The notes below the pieces were generated by a model. It had not been told where the DNA came from. It worked only from the letters and a program-made list of their open reading frames with translations, and did no database searches. Shown one piece after another: positions 45,096 to 54,200 of a stretch of 64,000 bases of DNA. Source of the DNA: an uncultured Lachnospiraceae bacterium (lineage in GTDB: Bacteria; Bacillota; Clostridia; Lachnospirales; Lachnospiraceae); NCBI GenBank assembly GCA_910586355.1, contig CAJUHJ010000001.1, forward strand, positions 62,001-126,000, in the 5' to 3' direction. The position numbers and the translations under genes were made by a program. Numbering within the stretch: position 1 is the stretch's first letter; the number at the start of each line of letters is the position of its first letter.

Positions 45096-45593
45096 ATGAA
45101 TAATATTGATATTGCAAACGGAATTGTTTTTCAAAGGTTGGCAATAAGTAAAGACAGTTTTGATGATAGACTAATATGTCAGAAAAAAATTTATTTACTG
45201 CAGTCTTTAGGAACAAATTTGGGATACACATATAACTGGTATGTAAGAGGGCCTTATTCGCCCGCATTGACTACGTATCTTTATACTAATTTAGATGTAT
45301 TGGCTAGTCATGATTATAGTGATTGTAAATTGGCAGAAATAGCAGAGAAAAATATACAGTGTGTGAATCATCTGGAGAGGGAAAAAAGATCTGATTTTAC
45401 AGCCGCATCGTGGTATGAGTTATTGGCATCTTTACTTTATATTTATAATAATAAAGAAAGTTGGAAAATAGACAGCCAAAAACAGTCGCTTTTTATAACA
45501 TTAATAAAATATAAGCCGCAATATAGCGAAGAGCAGTGTCAATATGCGTATGATGTTCTTGGCAATGCTGGATTTGTAGAAATGGAATCATAA
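45096..45593 (+). CDS. YwgA-like helical protein
   Basis: ATG 45096 follows GGAGAAAGGTGA; the frame extends further upstream but without a better site. The 165-residue soluble product contains DDRLICQKKIYLLQSLG and NWYVRGPYSPALTTYLY, a pattern I associate with Bacillus subtilis YwgA and with SocA/Panacea-like antitoxin folds (K-[IL]-x-YLLQ then GPYSP). The HD phosphohydrolase gene follows after one base, so the two are co-translated. In B. subtilis the YwgA and YwfO genes are, from memory, also neighbours, which supports functional linkage. The role is not known; control or inhibition of the HD enzyme is a reasonable inference. Confidence 0.65.
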   Translation: MNNIDIANGIVFQRLAISKDSFDDRLICQKKIYLLQSLGTNLGYTYNWYVRGPYSPALTTYLYTNLDVLASHDYSDCKLAEIAEKNIQCVNHLEREKRSDFTAASWYELLASLLYIYNNKESWKIDSQKQSLFITLIKYKPQYSEEQCQYAYDVLGNAGFVEMES

Positions 45594-45594
45594 T

Positions 45595-47043
45595 ATGGCT
45601 GACGACAGATTAAAAATAGTAAAATATATTAATGATCCTGTTTATGGTGGAATTGGTGTTACAAAAATAGAGATGGCATTGATTGATACTCCTGTTTTTC
45701 AACGCCTGCGAGGACTTAGGCAATTAGCGCGTGTTAATTTTGTTTTTCCGGGTGCAGAACATTCTCGCTATGTTCATTCGTTGGGTGTGTTGTATATTAT
45801 GGGGTTAATGACGGATCATTTACTAAAACAGGGAAAATTGAATGATGAGGATGTTGTTAAACTGCGAGTGGCAGCTCTCCTGCATGATATAGGACATTAT
45901 CCGCTTTCACATTTGGGAGAAAGTGTATATGGTTATTGTCTTGATAATCAGAATGCAAAATCCATTGTGGAAGTACAGTCAAAAGTAAATAAAAAGCCTT
46001 TATATGAAATGGCCTCTTCTCATTCTAAGTCGGCTCATCACGAACATTTAGGAAAATATATAGTCATTCATAATCAGGAAATACAGGATATTTTATATGA
46101 GAATAAGTTGAATCCATTAGAGATTGGTGAGATTTTTACTGGAGAATATGGTTCACGAAATATGGTATATACACAATTGTTACACTCCAGCCTGGATGCA
46201 GACAGGCTGGATTATTTGCTCAGGGATTCTTACCAGACAGGAGTTAAATATGGCTTGGTGGATTTACAGTATCTGGTAAGGTTATTAATGGTAGTGGAAG
46301 ACTGCACTTTGTTAGATAATAATAAAGTACTTGTGTGTAATAAAAAGGGACAGCACGTAGTAGAACATTTTTTGATGTCAAGGTATTTTCATTACTCACA
46401 GGTGATTTTTCATAAAACAAATGCAGCATTTGAGGGAATGATTCGATGTATGTATATAAAATTGTTACAAAGTAAAAAATTTTTGTTTAATTCATTAGAG
46501 GATATACATAATAATGTAAATGAAGAGAGCTTTCTACAGTTTAATGATGCTTTTTTGGAAATTGCATTTAAAGATTATTACAATGATACTGATGATGAAG
46601 AATATAAGCGGTTATATGAAATGTATAGAGACAGAATTCGTCCGAAGGTAGTTTTTGAAGCAAAAGATTTATATGTTACTTCACCCAGACAGGAATTTTC
46701 TATTTTGAAGTGGGAATTGAAAAAGAATCCAGACAAGATTACAGAAATAGTAGGAGGTGACAGATGGGGGTATCAGATTGTACCGATTACTTTAGAAAAA
46801 ATACATGGTTCTTATGGTATATCAGAAAGAGATATTAATCCGGAAGATTTGAGAGAAGCAGTAAAATTATATGATGCTAATACGGATAAAATTTCCTATT
46901 TGGCAGAGGATCAGTTATCAGTTATTAGTAAACTGGCGAATTATAAAAGTGAATTTGTGAGAATATATGTACTTGAGGAACGGGGAAAAGAATATGATTA
47001 TAAAAAAATACATCAGGATATATGCGCTTTAATTACGTCTTGA
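45595..47043 (+). CDS. HD-domain phosphohydrolase (COG1078, YwfO/SAMHD1-like)
   Basis: The 482-residue protein has an N-terminal HD domain with FQRLRGLRQLARVNFVFPGAEHSRYVHSLGV, metal ligands in LLHDIGHYPLSH (His97, Asp98) and a later LDADRLDYLLRDSY, a complete H...HD...D set. The layout is that of the dNTP triphosphohydrolase/SAMHD1 group, which cleaves (d)NTPs to nucleoside and triphosphate. The C-terminal ~200 residues are family-specific. It is paired with the YwgA-like gene. Local sequence is visibly more A+T rich than neighbouring genes, hinting at separate origin. Substrate, and whether it serves nucleotide balance or phage defence, cannot be decided here. Confidence 0.83.
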   Translation: MADDRLKIVKYINDPVYGGIGVTKIEMALIDTPVFQRLRGLRQLARVNFVFPGAEHSRYVHSLGVLYIMGLMTDHLLKQGKLNDEDVVKLRVAALLHDIGHYPLSHLGESVYGYCLDNQNAKSIVEVQSKVNKKPLYEMASSHSKSAHHEHLGKYIVIHNQEIQDILYENKLNPLEIGEIFTGEYGSRNMVYTQLLHSSLDADRLDYLLRDSYQTGVKYGLVDLQYLVRLLMVVEDCTLLDNNKVLVCNKKGQHVVEHFLMSRYFHYSQVIFHKTNAAFEGMIRCMYIKLLQSKKFLFNSLEDIHNNVNEESFLQFNDAFLEIAFKDYYNDTDDEEYKRLYEMYRDRIRPKVVFEAKDLYVTSPRQEFSILKWELKKNPDKITEIVGGDRWGYQIVPITLEKIHGSYGISERDINPEDLREAVKLYDANTDKISYLAEDQLSVISKLANYKSEFVRIYVLEERGKEYDYKKIHQDICALITS

Positions 47044-47083
47044 GACGATAGATTTCCACAAACAAATGAGAAAGTGGTAAAAT

Positions 47084-47126
47084 AAGGTGTAAAGTCCATG
47101 TGAATACAGGATTTTACACCTTTTTT
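47084..47126 (+). terminator. Terminator after the HD gene
   Basis: AAGGTGTAAAGTCC (47084-47097) pairs with GGATTTTACACCTT (47109-47122) with one G-U pair, followed by further T residues. Confidence 0.88.
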
Positions 47127-47164
47127 AAGTTTAATATAAAATAAATCAGCGGAGGCGGACAGAA

Positions 47165-47572
47165 ATGGATCAAATATTGTTAGAAGAATACACAAAAGTA
47201 GTAGAGAATAATCCTTTTGCTGCAAAGATTGGCATAGAAATTTTGGATATTTACAAAGGATATGTCCATACAAGGGTAAAAAAACGGATGGAATTGGAAA
47301 ATATATATGGGGATTTGCACGGCGGATGTTTGTATACGATAGCAGATAATATGGCAGGGGTGGCTGCAGGCACATATGGGTATTATGTGACGACTGTAAA
47401 CGGAAGCATACAATATTTAAAGGCTGGAAGAAATACAGAATATATTTATTGTAAAGCGAAGGTAATAAAGGCAGGGAAGACGATTTCTGTGGTACAAGCC
47501 GAAATTACAGATGACAAAGGAATTCTGCTGAATACGGCAGAATTTACGTATTTTAACTTGAAGAAAAAATAG
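47165..47572 (+). CDS. PaaI-family hotdog thioesterase
   Basis: The 135-residue protein has a single hotdog fold: NPFAAKIGIEILDIYKGYVHTRV, then LHGGCLYTIADNMAGVAA, the signature in which the HGG loop and the following Asp form the active site, and VNGSIQYLKAG. PaaI-type thioesterases release acids from acyl-CoA. GGAGGCGG precedes the ATG. The methionine synthase gene begins 11 bases downstream, and a terminator lies upstream, so these genes form an operon, though no clear metabolic link is visible. Confidence 0.85.
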   Translation: MDQILLEEYTKVVENNPFAAKIGIEILDIYKGYVHTRVKKRMELENIYGDLHGGCLYTIADNMAGVAAGTYGYYVTTVNGSIQYLKAGRNTEYIYCKAKVIKAGKTISVVQAEITDDKGILLNTAEFTYFNLKKK

Positions 47573-47583
47573 GGAGGCAGAGT

Positions 47584-50001
47584 ATGAATAGAGAAGAATT
47601 TAGACAGTGGATAAACAAAGGAGCTGTGATTTTAGACGGAGCGACCGGCAGCAATCTGCAGGCTGCGGGCATGAAACTTGGGGTATGTCCGGAACAGTGG
47701 ATACTGGATCATCCGGATAGTATCTTAAAACTGCAAAAAGAGTATGTAAAAGCCGGAACAAATATTTTATATGCCCCGACGTTTACGGCGAACCGCGTGA
47801 AATTGGCGGAATATGGATTACAGAATCAGCTGGCAGAGATAAATCAGAAATTAGTCTCTCTTTCCAAGGAAGCTGCAGGCGGACAGGCTTTTGTTGCAGC
47901 AGATATATCAATGACAGGGCAGCAGCTTTATCCAATTGGAGATATGCAGTTTGAAGAACTTGTGGATATTTATAAAGAGCAGGTTCGTGCATTAGAAACG
48001 GCCGGCGTAGATTTGTATGTAGTAGAAACAATGATGAGCCTGCAGGAATGTCGTGCTGCAGTAATTGCTGTCAAAGAATGTAGCAGCCGTCCAATTATGG
48101 TGAGCCTTACGTATGAAGAAAATGGGCGTACGCTCTATGGAACCAATCCGCAGACAGCAGTGGCTGTGCTTCAAAGCCTTGGCGTGGATGCGGTCGGAAT
48201 GAACTGTTCTATGGGTCCTGATACAATGGCAGAGCAGGTAAAAGCAATGTATGAGACAGCGTATATACCAATCCTTGTCAAGCCGAATGCAGGACTGCCG
48301 AGACTTGAGGATGGAAAGACGGTTTATGATATGAATCCTTTCGATTTTGCGGAATCAATGAAATCGCTTGCAGTATGCGGCGCGCGTATATTTGGCGGTT
48401 GTTGCGGGACAACTCCAGAGCATATTAGGGCAATGAAAGAAGCGTTGTCAGAAATCAGCCTTCTTCCAGTAAAGACAGAGCACAGACGTTTTCTTGCTTC
48501 AGAGCGTAAATTGACAGAAATTCAATTGGACGGCTGTTTTACAATTGTAGGAGAACGCATTAATCCTACCGGCAAGAAAAAACTTCAGGAACAGCTTTTA
48601 AAAGGCAGTCTTGCTATGGTTTGTGAAATGGCTGTACAACAGGAAAAAAACGGCGCCACAGTGCTTGATATTAACTTGGGAATGAATGGTATTGACGAAA
48701 AATCAATGATGATGAACTGCATTTACGAGGTAACGTCTGCCGTGGATTTGCCTCTGTGTATTGATTCAAGCCATGTAGATATTATAGAGGAAGCGCTTCG
48801 TATTTATCCTGGACGGGCTTTGATTAATTCAATTTCTCTGGAAAAAGAAAAGTTTGAGCGGCTGCTTCCAATTGCCGCAAAGTATGGGGCAATGTTTATA
48901 TTACTGCCGCTGTCCGATGCCGGACTTCCGGAAACCATAGAAGAAAAACATCAGATTATAAATAAAATTGCAGCGGCTGCGTTAGACATTGGTATGGTAA
49001 AAGAAGATATTGTTGTGGATGGTTTGGTTGCAACAGTGGGGGCAAATCCAAAAGCGGCGTTGGAGTGTCTTGAAACAATTTCTTACTGTAAGGAGCAGAA
49101 TCTGGCTACAATTTGCGGTTTGTCCAATATTTCTTTTGGCCTTCCGGAGCGAAGCTGTATCAATACTGCATTTTTAACGGCCGCCATTACGAAGGGGCTT
49201 ACAATGGCGATTGCAAATCCGGCTCAGGAAGCGTTAGTCGATGCGGCGTATGCGGCTGATCTTTTAATGAATAAAGAGGGGGCAGATTTACGTTATATTC
49301 AAAGGGCAAACAGCAAAAAAGAGCTAAAAGTCCCTGTACACGCCATACCAAAAGAAGATGAGATACCGCAGAAACGTATTTTTGACTGTGTAATTGATGG
49401 AAATAAGGGAAAAATTTTAAATGAAGTAGAAAGCGCTATAAAAGCAGGGGCAATGCCAGATGATTTGATTCGTGAAACTTTGATTCCGGCGATTAACCGT
49501 GTGGGCGAACTGTTTGAACAGCAGATATATTTTTTGCCGCAGTTGATTTCTTCGGCAGGCGCAATGCAGAAAGCAATCGCATATTTAGAGCCAATGTTAG
49601 AACAGAAAGGAGCGTTAGAGAAAAAGGCTTCAGTTCTCATAGCGACAGTAGAAGGGGATATTCATGATATTGGAAAGAATCTCGTAGTATTAATGCTTAA
49701 AAATTATGGATATCGTGTGATTGATTTGGGAAAAGATGTTTCGGCAGAGCAAATCATTGAAACTGCAATACACGAAGGAGCGCAGATAATAGGCTTATCT
49801 GCACTTATGACGACGACAATGATGCGGATGAAAGATGTCGTGAAACTTGCCAAAGAAAGGGGCTGTCAAAGCCGGATTATTATTGGCGGCGCTGCTGTTA
49901 CAGAGAGTTTTGCAGAAGAAATTGGCGCGGATGGATATTCAAAAGATGCAGCAGACTGCGTTTTACTCGTAGAGAGGATTTTGAGTGAAAATGTTCATTA
50001 A
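47584..50001 (+). CDS. metH: Cobalamin-dependent methionine synthase lacking the reactivation domain
   Basis: The 805-residue protein has a homocysteine-binding barrel (about 1-290; ILDGATGSNLQ, NCSMGP, GGCCGT, with the zinc cysteines), a pterin-binding barrel (about 310-570; IVGERINPTGKK, DINLGMNG, CIDSSHVD), and a cobalamin module: helical cap (about 600-690) and Rossmann domain with GDIHDIGKNLV near 695, whose His coordinates cobalt. It transfers the methyl group of methyl-tetrahydrofolate to homocysteine. E. coli MetH is about 1227 residues with a C-terminal AdoMet-binding reactivation domain; that domain is absent here, as in other clostridial enzymes, where it is a separate gene. GGGAGG is the ribosome binding site. 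Confidence 0.93.
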   Translation: MNREEFRQWINKGAVILDGATGSNLQAAGMKLGVCPEQWILDHPDSILKLQKEYVKAGTNILYAPTFTANRVKLAEYGLQNQLAEINQKLVSLSKEAAGGQAFVAADISMTGQQLYPIGDMQFEELVDIYKEQVRALETAGVDLYVVETMMSLQECRAAVIAVKECSSRPIMVSLTYEENGRTLYGTNPQTAVAVLQSLGVDAVGMNCSMGPDTMAEQVKAMYETAYIPILVKPNAGLPRLEDGKTVYDMNPFDFAESMKSLAVCGARIFGGCCGTTPEHIRAMKEALSEISLLPVKTEHRRFLASERKLTEIQLDGCFTIVGERINPTGKKKLQEQLLKGSLAMVCEMAVQQEKNGATVLDINLGMNGIDEKSMMMNCIYEVTSAVDLPLCIDSSHVDIIEEALRIYPGRALINSISLEKEKFERLLPIAAKYGAMFILLPLSDAGLPETIEEKHQIINKIAAAALDIGMVKEDIVVDGLVATVGANPKAALECLETISYCKEQNLATICGLSNISFGLPERSCINTAFLTAAITKGLTMAIANPAQEALVDAAYAADLLMNKEGADLRYIQRANSKKELKVPVHAIPKEDEIPQKRIFDCVIDGNKGKILNEVESAIKAGAMPDDLIRETLIPAINRVGELFEQQIYFLPQLISSAGAMQKAIAYLEPMLEQKGALEKKASVLIATVEGDIHDIGKNLVVLMLKNYGYRVIDLGKDVSAEQIIETAIHEGAQIIGLSALMTTTMMRMKDVVKLAKERGCQSRIIIGGAAVTESFAEEIGADGYSKDAADCVLLVERILSENVH

Positions 50002-50030
50002 TTTTTGCGGTAAAAACATTTGCCGCAGTC

Positions 50031-50059
50031 TTGCATTTTTGGAAAAAAGTGTATACAAT
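50031..50059 (+). promoter_or_regulatory. Promoter of the phosphotransacetylase gene
   Basis: TTGCAT (50031-50036) and TACAAT (50054-50059) are separated by 17 bases, 28 bases before ATG 50088. It rules out the longer reading frame that begins at 50031. A weak GCGG/CCGC hairpin at 50007-50026 lies just upstream. Confidence 0.6.
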
Positions 50060-50087
50060 TAATAAAAAAGGATTGGAGAATGGTGCT

Positions 50088-51077
50088 ATGGCAATACTTG
50101 GATTTGGAGAATTAATCGGTATGTTGAAGAAAAACCCGAAAAAAATTGTCTTTACAGAAGGGACGGACTCCCGTATTTTAGAGGCGGCTTCCCGTCTTTT
50201 AGCAAGTAATTTTTTAAAACCGATATTGGTGGGAGATGAAGACGAGATTTTTGCGGCATCTGAAGAATGTGGATATAATATCCGCGGAGCAGAAATTATC
50301 GATCCGAAGAAATTTGACAGGTTGGATGAAATGGCTGAAATGTTTTGCGAGCTCCGTAAGGGAAAAGGCGTTACCCTAGAGCAGGCAAAAGAAACGCTGC
50401 TGCAAACAAATTATTTTGGAACCATGCTGATAAAGATGGGGATGGCTGATTCTCTTTTGGGAGGGGCGACTTATTCCACGGCGGATACGGTCCGTCCGGC
50501 ATTACAGCTGATTAAGACAAAGCCGGGCAGCAGCATTGTAAGCTCTGTATTTATTTTGGTGCGTTCCCGGGCGACGGGTGACAGTGAAGTATTAGCAATG
50601 GCAGACTGCGCGATTAATATTCGCCCGACGGAAGACGAGCTGGTAGAAATTGCGATTGAGGCGGCTGAATGCGCCAAGATTTTTGGCGTAGACCCGAAGG
50701 TTGGATTTTTGAGTTATTCTACATTCGGTTCTGGAGCGGGAGAAGATGTTGACCGTATGCGCAATGCAGCAGAAAAGACTAGGAAAAAAGCGCCGGATCT
50801 TGCCGTAGAAGGTGAAATGCAGTTTGACGCGGCGGTGTCTCCGCGTGTCGCGCGTACGAAATGTCCAGAATCTGAAATTGCAGGCCATATCAATACGTTT
50901 ATATTTCCAGATATCAGCGCTGGAAATATTGGGTATAAAATTGCACAGCGTCTGGGTGGTTTTGAAGCGTATGGACCGATTCTGCTTGGTTTAAATGCTC
51001 CGGTAAATGACCTCTCCCGCGGCTGTAATGCGGCGGAAGTCTATTCTATGGCAATTATTACGGCAGCTTTAGCATAA
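50088..51077 (+). CDS. pta: Phosphate acetyltransferase
   Basis: The 329-residue protein matches the short phosphotransacetylase type: KIVFTEGTDSRILEAASRLL near the start, ADSLLGGATYSTADTVRPALQLI, FLSYSTFGSGAGEDVDRMRNA and FIFPDISAGNIGYKIAQRLGG, which hold the conserved Ser, Arg and Asp of the CoA/acetyl-phosphate site. It interconverts acetyl-CoA and acetyl phosphate, feeding ATP production by acetate kinase. No ackA gene follows; a terminator does. ATG 50088 is chosen because TTGGAGAA lies upstream and a promoter occupies the longer frame's 5' end. Cytosolic. Confidence 0.93.
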   Translation: MAILGFGELIGMLKKNPKKIVFTEGTDSRILEAASRLLASNFLKPILVGDEDEIFAASEECGYNIRGAEIIDPKKFDRLDEMAEMFCELRKGKGVTLEQAKETLLQTNYFGTMLIKMGMADSLLGGATYSTADTVRPALQLIKTKPGSSIVSSVFILVRSRATGDSEVLAMADCAINIRPTEDELVEIAIEAAECAKIFGVDPKVGFLSYSTFGSGAGEDVDRMRNAAEKTRKKAPDLAVEGEMQFDAAVSPRVARTKCPESEIAGHINTFIFPDISAGNIGYKIAQRLGGFEAYGPILLGLNAPVNDLSRGCNAAEVYSMAIITAALA

Positions 51078-51115
51078 ATTGAAAGACAATTTTCAAAAAA
51101 TTAGAAATAATATTG

Positions 51116-51150
51116 AAAAAGCCAGATTGAATAAGATTTGGCTTTTTTTT
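51116..51150 (+). terminator. Terminator after pta
   Basis: AAAAAGCCA (51116-51124) pairs with TGGCTTTTT (51139-51147) across a 14-base loop and is followed by more T residues. Confidence 0.85.
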
Positions 51151-51257
51151 CTTTGCTTACTAGTGTTTTATTCAGAAATATGTTAAACTAAAAGCATAGT
51201 TTGCAGAAAGGAGACATTGGAAAAAGTTTTTTGTTAAGGGAAAGGAGAATATAGGAT

Positions 51258-54200
51258 ATGGGAATACGAAGAATATTAAGAAAAACAATGTCATCGATAT
51301 TAGCGCTAAGTATGATAGTGGGGAGCGCTCCGGTAGGAGTGTATGCAGAACAGTCTAAAGAAAGCCGGGAATCTTCGGTTGATTTGACAGAAGGTCTGGT
51401 AGGATATTGGACGTTTGATGGGGGCACAGAAAATGACGAATGGTTAAAGAGCAGTGTGACAGATGGTCTTGTAGCAACAAAGACAGAGAACGGGGTCAGT
51501 CTGTCAGAAACCGGTGGAATCGTGGGCGGTGGTGTAGATTTTGCCGGGGTACGGGACACGTATCTTACATTGAAACTAAAAGATGCAAATGTACCAATAA
51601 CGTCAGCTGTGAATGATACTGGTTTTGCGATTGGGGCATGGGTGAATTATCGGACAATAACATATGACGGAGCAGCCAATGTACCTACAAGTGTGTTCCA
51701 TTTGGATGGCGACAGTGCAGGGCAGCCAATTTTGTCTATTGGTTCGCTGTCGAATGGAGATGTATATAATACGAATCTGGGCGGAGTGTTGAAGTTTAGT
51801 ACGCAGACGATAGAAACACAGAAGTGGCATCATGTAATGGCTGTATATCAGAGTGGCAGAATTTATTTTTATATTAATGGAGAATTAAAAGGTAATGAGC
51901 AACTTGCAGGAGCTATTACATATGGAGATGGAAATCGGGCTGGTGATATCCGTGTTGGATACCACAGAGCAAATGATAGTGCGGCGGTTGATGGGGTCAT
52001 GGATGAGATTCGCTATTACAACAAAGCAGTCTCTGCAGAGGTTGTGCAGGCGATTTATAATGAACAGGCGCTGAGACTTGATATTGAATCGCTTAAGGAA
52101 GAACTTAGGGTATTGCTTGCACGGGCTCAAAATTTGAGCGGTGGGACAGAAGACTCTGAGGTTGCGTTAAGTTCGGCAAAAACTGCGGCAGAGAATTTGG
52201 TGAATGGGGAATTACAGCTGACAGAAGCAGTGAAAATGGATTTGATTCAGAAAAAAGAAGCTCTTAAGTCAGCAATTAATCAGTATCATACAGAGGAAAA
52301 TGCTTCAATTCCCATACGGGACGGATTGGTTGGATACTGGACATTTGAAGGAGATTCAGAAGCAGGCTCTTTGGCAAGTAAAGCATTTGTGCAAAATGTC
52401 ACTGCAGCCAAAACAGGAACCGGCGTTACTTTATCAGATACCGGAGGGATTTCAGGAAAAGCTGTTTCGTTTACAGGCGATAATACTTCATGGCTGACAT
52501 TAAACTTAAACGATGCAAATAAGGGGCTTATGCCAAGTACGAATGCCTTTACTCTTGGTGCATGGATAAAATATGAGCAGATGGATACATCGAGTGCAAT
52601 CAGCGTTTTTCATCAGGACGGAACGAGCACGGGTCGGGCAATACTGACGATTTCAAACCATGATTCAGGTGCGGGTATGCGTTATGGCACTTATCTAAAG
52701 GGTGGTAACAATTACAGCGCTAAGAAGATTATGGCAGGAGAGTGGCATCATGTTGTGATTGCTGTGGATGCTGCCGGAAGTGATAGAAAAGCAAAAATTT
52801 ATGTGAATGGAACATTGACGAATGAAACAGATGCGGCAATTTCTAATCTGGTAGATGGAAGCGGTAATATCCGTGTTGGAGCGCATAGACAAAATTCAGA
52901 CAGTCCGGCGATCAAAGGTGTTATGGATGAAATCTGTTATTATGACAGAACATTGAGTGCGGAAGAAATTGCATCCGTTTATTCTGCGTATGGGATGCAG
53001 TATGTTGAGACAGCAGCTATCCGGGCTGAATTACAAGAGCTGATAACAGAGGCGCGGGCATTGACCGGAGGAACCCAGGCAGCAGAAACTGCGCTTAATA
53101 ATGTGATTGAAGAAATTACAACACTGCTGGAAGATTCTTCTACTAATGTGGCTGCATTTACAGAAAAGAAGACAGCGCTTGAAAATGCGATTACGGCATA
53201 TGAAGAAAGTATACAAATAGAAGTTACAGCAACTGCAGAACAAGGAAACGGAACAGTTACTGGAACTGGAAATTATAGATTAAATGATAACGTAACGATT
53301 ACAGCAACGCCAAATGAAGGTTATAGATTTATTGGCTGGTATAAAGGAGAAGAAACAGACGCAGTATCCACAGAGACTTCTTATACATTTCAAGCGACGG
53401 AAAATGTTGCATTAACAGCAAAGTTTGAGAAACTGAAATTTGATGTAACTGTGGATGCAGGAGCAGGCGGAACAGCAAGCGGCGGCGATACACAGATAGA
53501 ATATAACGAAGAAATAACGGTTACAGCAAGTCCGGCAGAAGGTTATGAGTTTACAGGCTGGTATAAAGATGGAGAGCCAGACACAGCAGTATCCACAGAC
53601 GCTTCCTATACGTTTCATGTAACGGAAAATGTTACATTAACAGCAAAGTTTGAGAAACAGAAATTTGATGTAACTGTGGATGCAGGAGCAGGCGGAACAG
53701 CAAGCGGCGGCGGTACACAGATAGAATATGGGAGCGAAACAACAGTTACAGCGACTCCGAATGAAGGATATTCATTTCTTGGCTGGTATATAGGAGAAAC
53801 TGTAAAATCAGCAGATGCGGAATATACATTTATTGTAACAGAAACAGTGACATTGACGGCAAAGTTTCGGGATGCGACGATTCCGGCAGAAAAGGTGGAC
53901 ATTACTGTTCAGGCAGAAACAGGGGGTACGGCAAACCCTGCTACGCAAAATGTAGAGGTTGGAAGCAATGCAACAGTCACAGCAACGCCAGACACAGGTT
54001 ATGAATTCCTTGGCTGGTATAGAGGGACAGAGCAAATATCTACGAGTAATCCTTATATATTTATCGTAGAAGAAGGATTGGATTTAACAGCAAAATTTGA
54101 AAAGAAACAAATTGCAGTAACAGTAACAGCAAATCCATCAGAAGGCGGAACAGTAAGTGGTGCAGATCCAAATGTGGAATACGGTACATCAATAACGGTG

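Noticed and set aside
47041..47583. Possible cobalamin or SAM riboswitch ahead of the methionine synthase operon
   Set aside because: The gap before the thioesterase gene contains only a terminator and about 40 bases, too little for either riboswitch.
50031..50087. Longer N-terminus for phosphotransacetylase
   Set aside because: The extra 19 codons contain a TTGCAT-17-TACAAT promoter and no ribosome binding site; homologues begin near MAILGFGELI-like sequence.
53397..53729. Direct repeats as a mobile-element or att-site signature
   Set aside because: Spacing is an exact multiple of three and equals one protein repeat, so duplication within the gene explains it.
53615..53902. Minus-strand frames opposite the repeat blocks of the giant gene (also 54734-55057 and 58619-58975)
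   Set aside because: They mirror the codon periodicity of the InlB-type repeats, recur with each repeat unit, and have no promoter or ribosome binding site.
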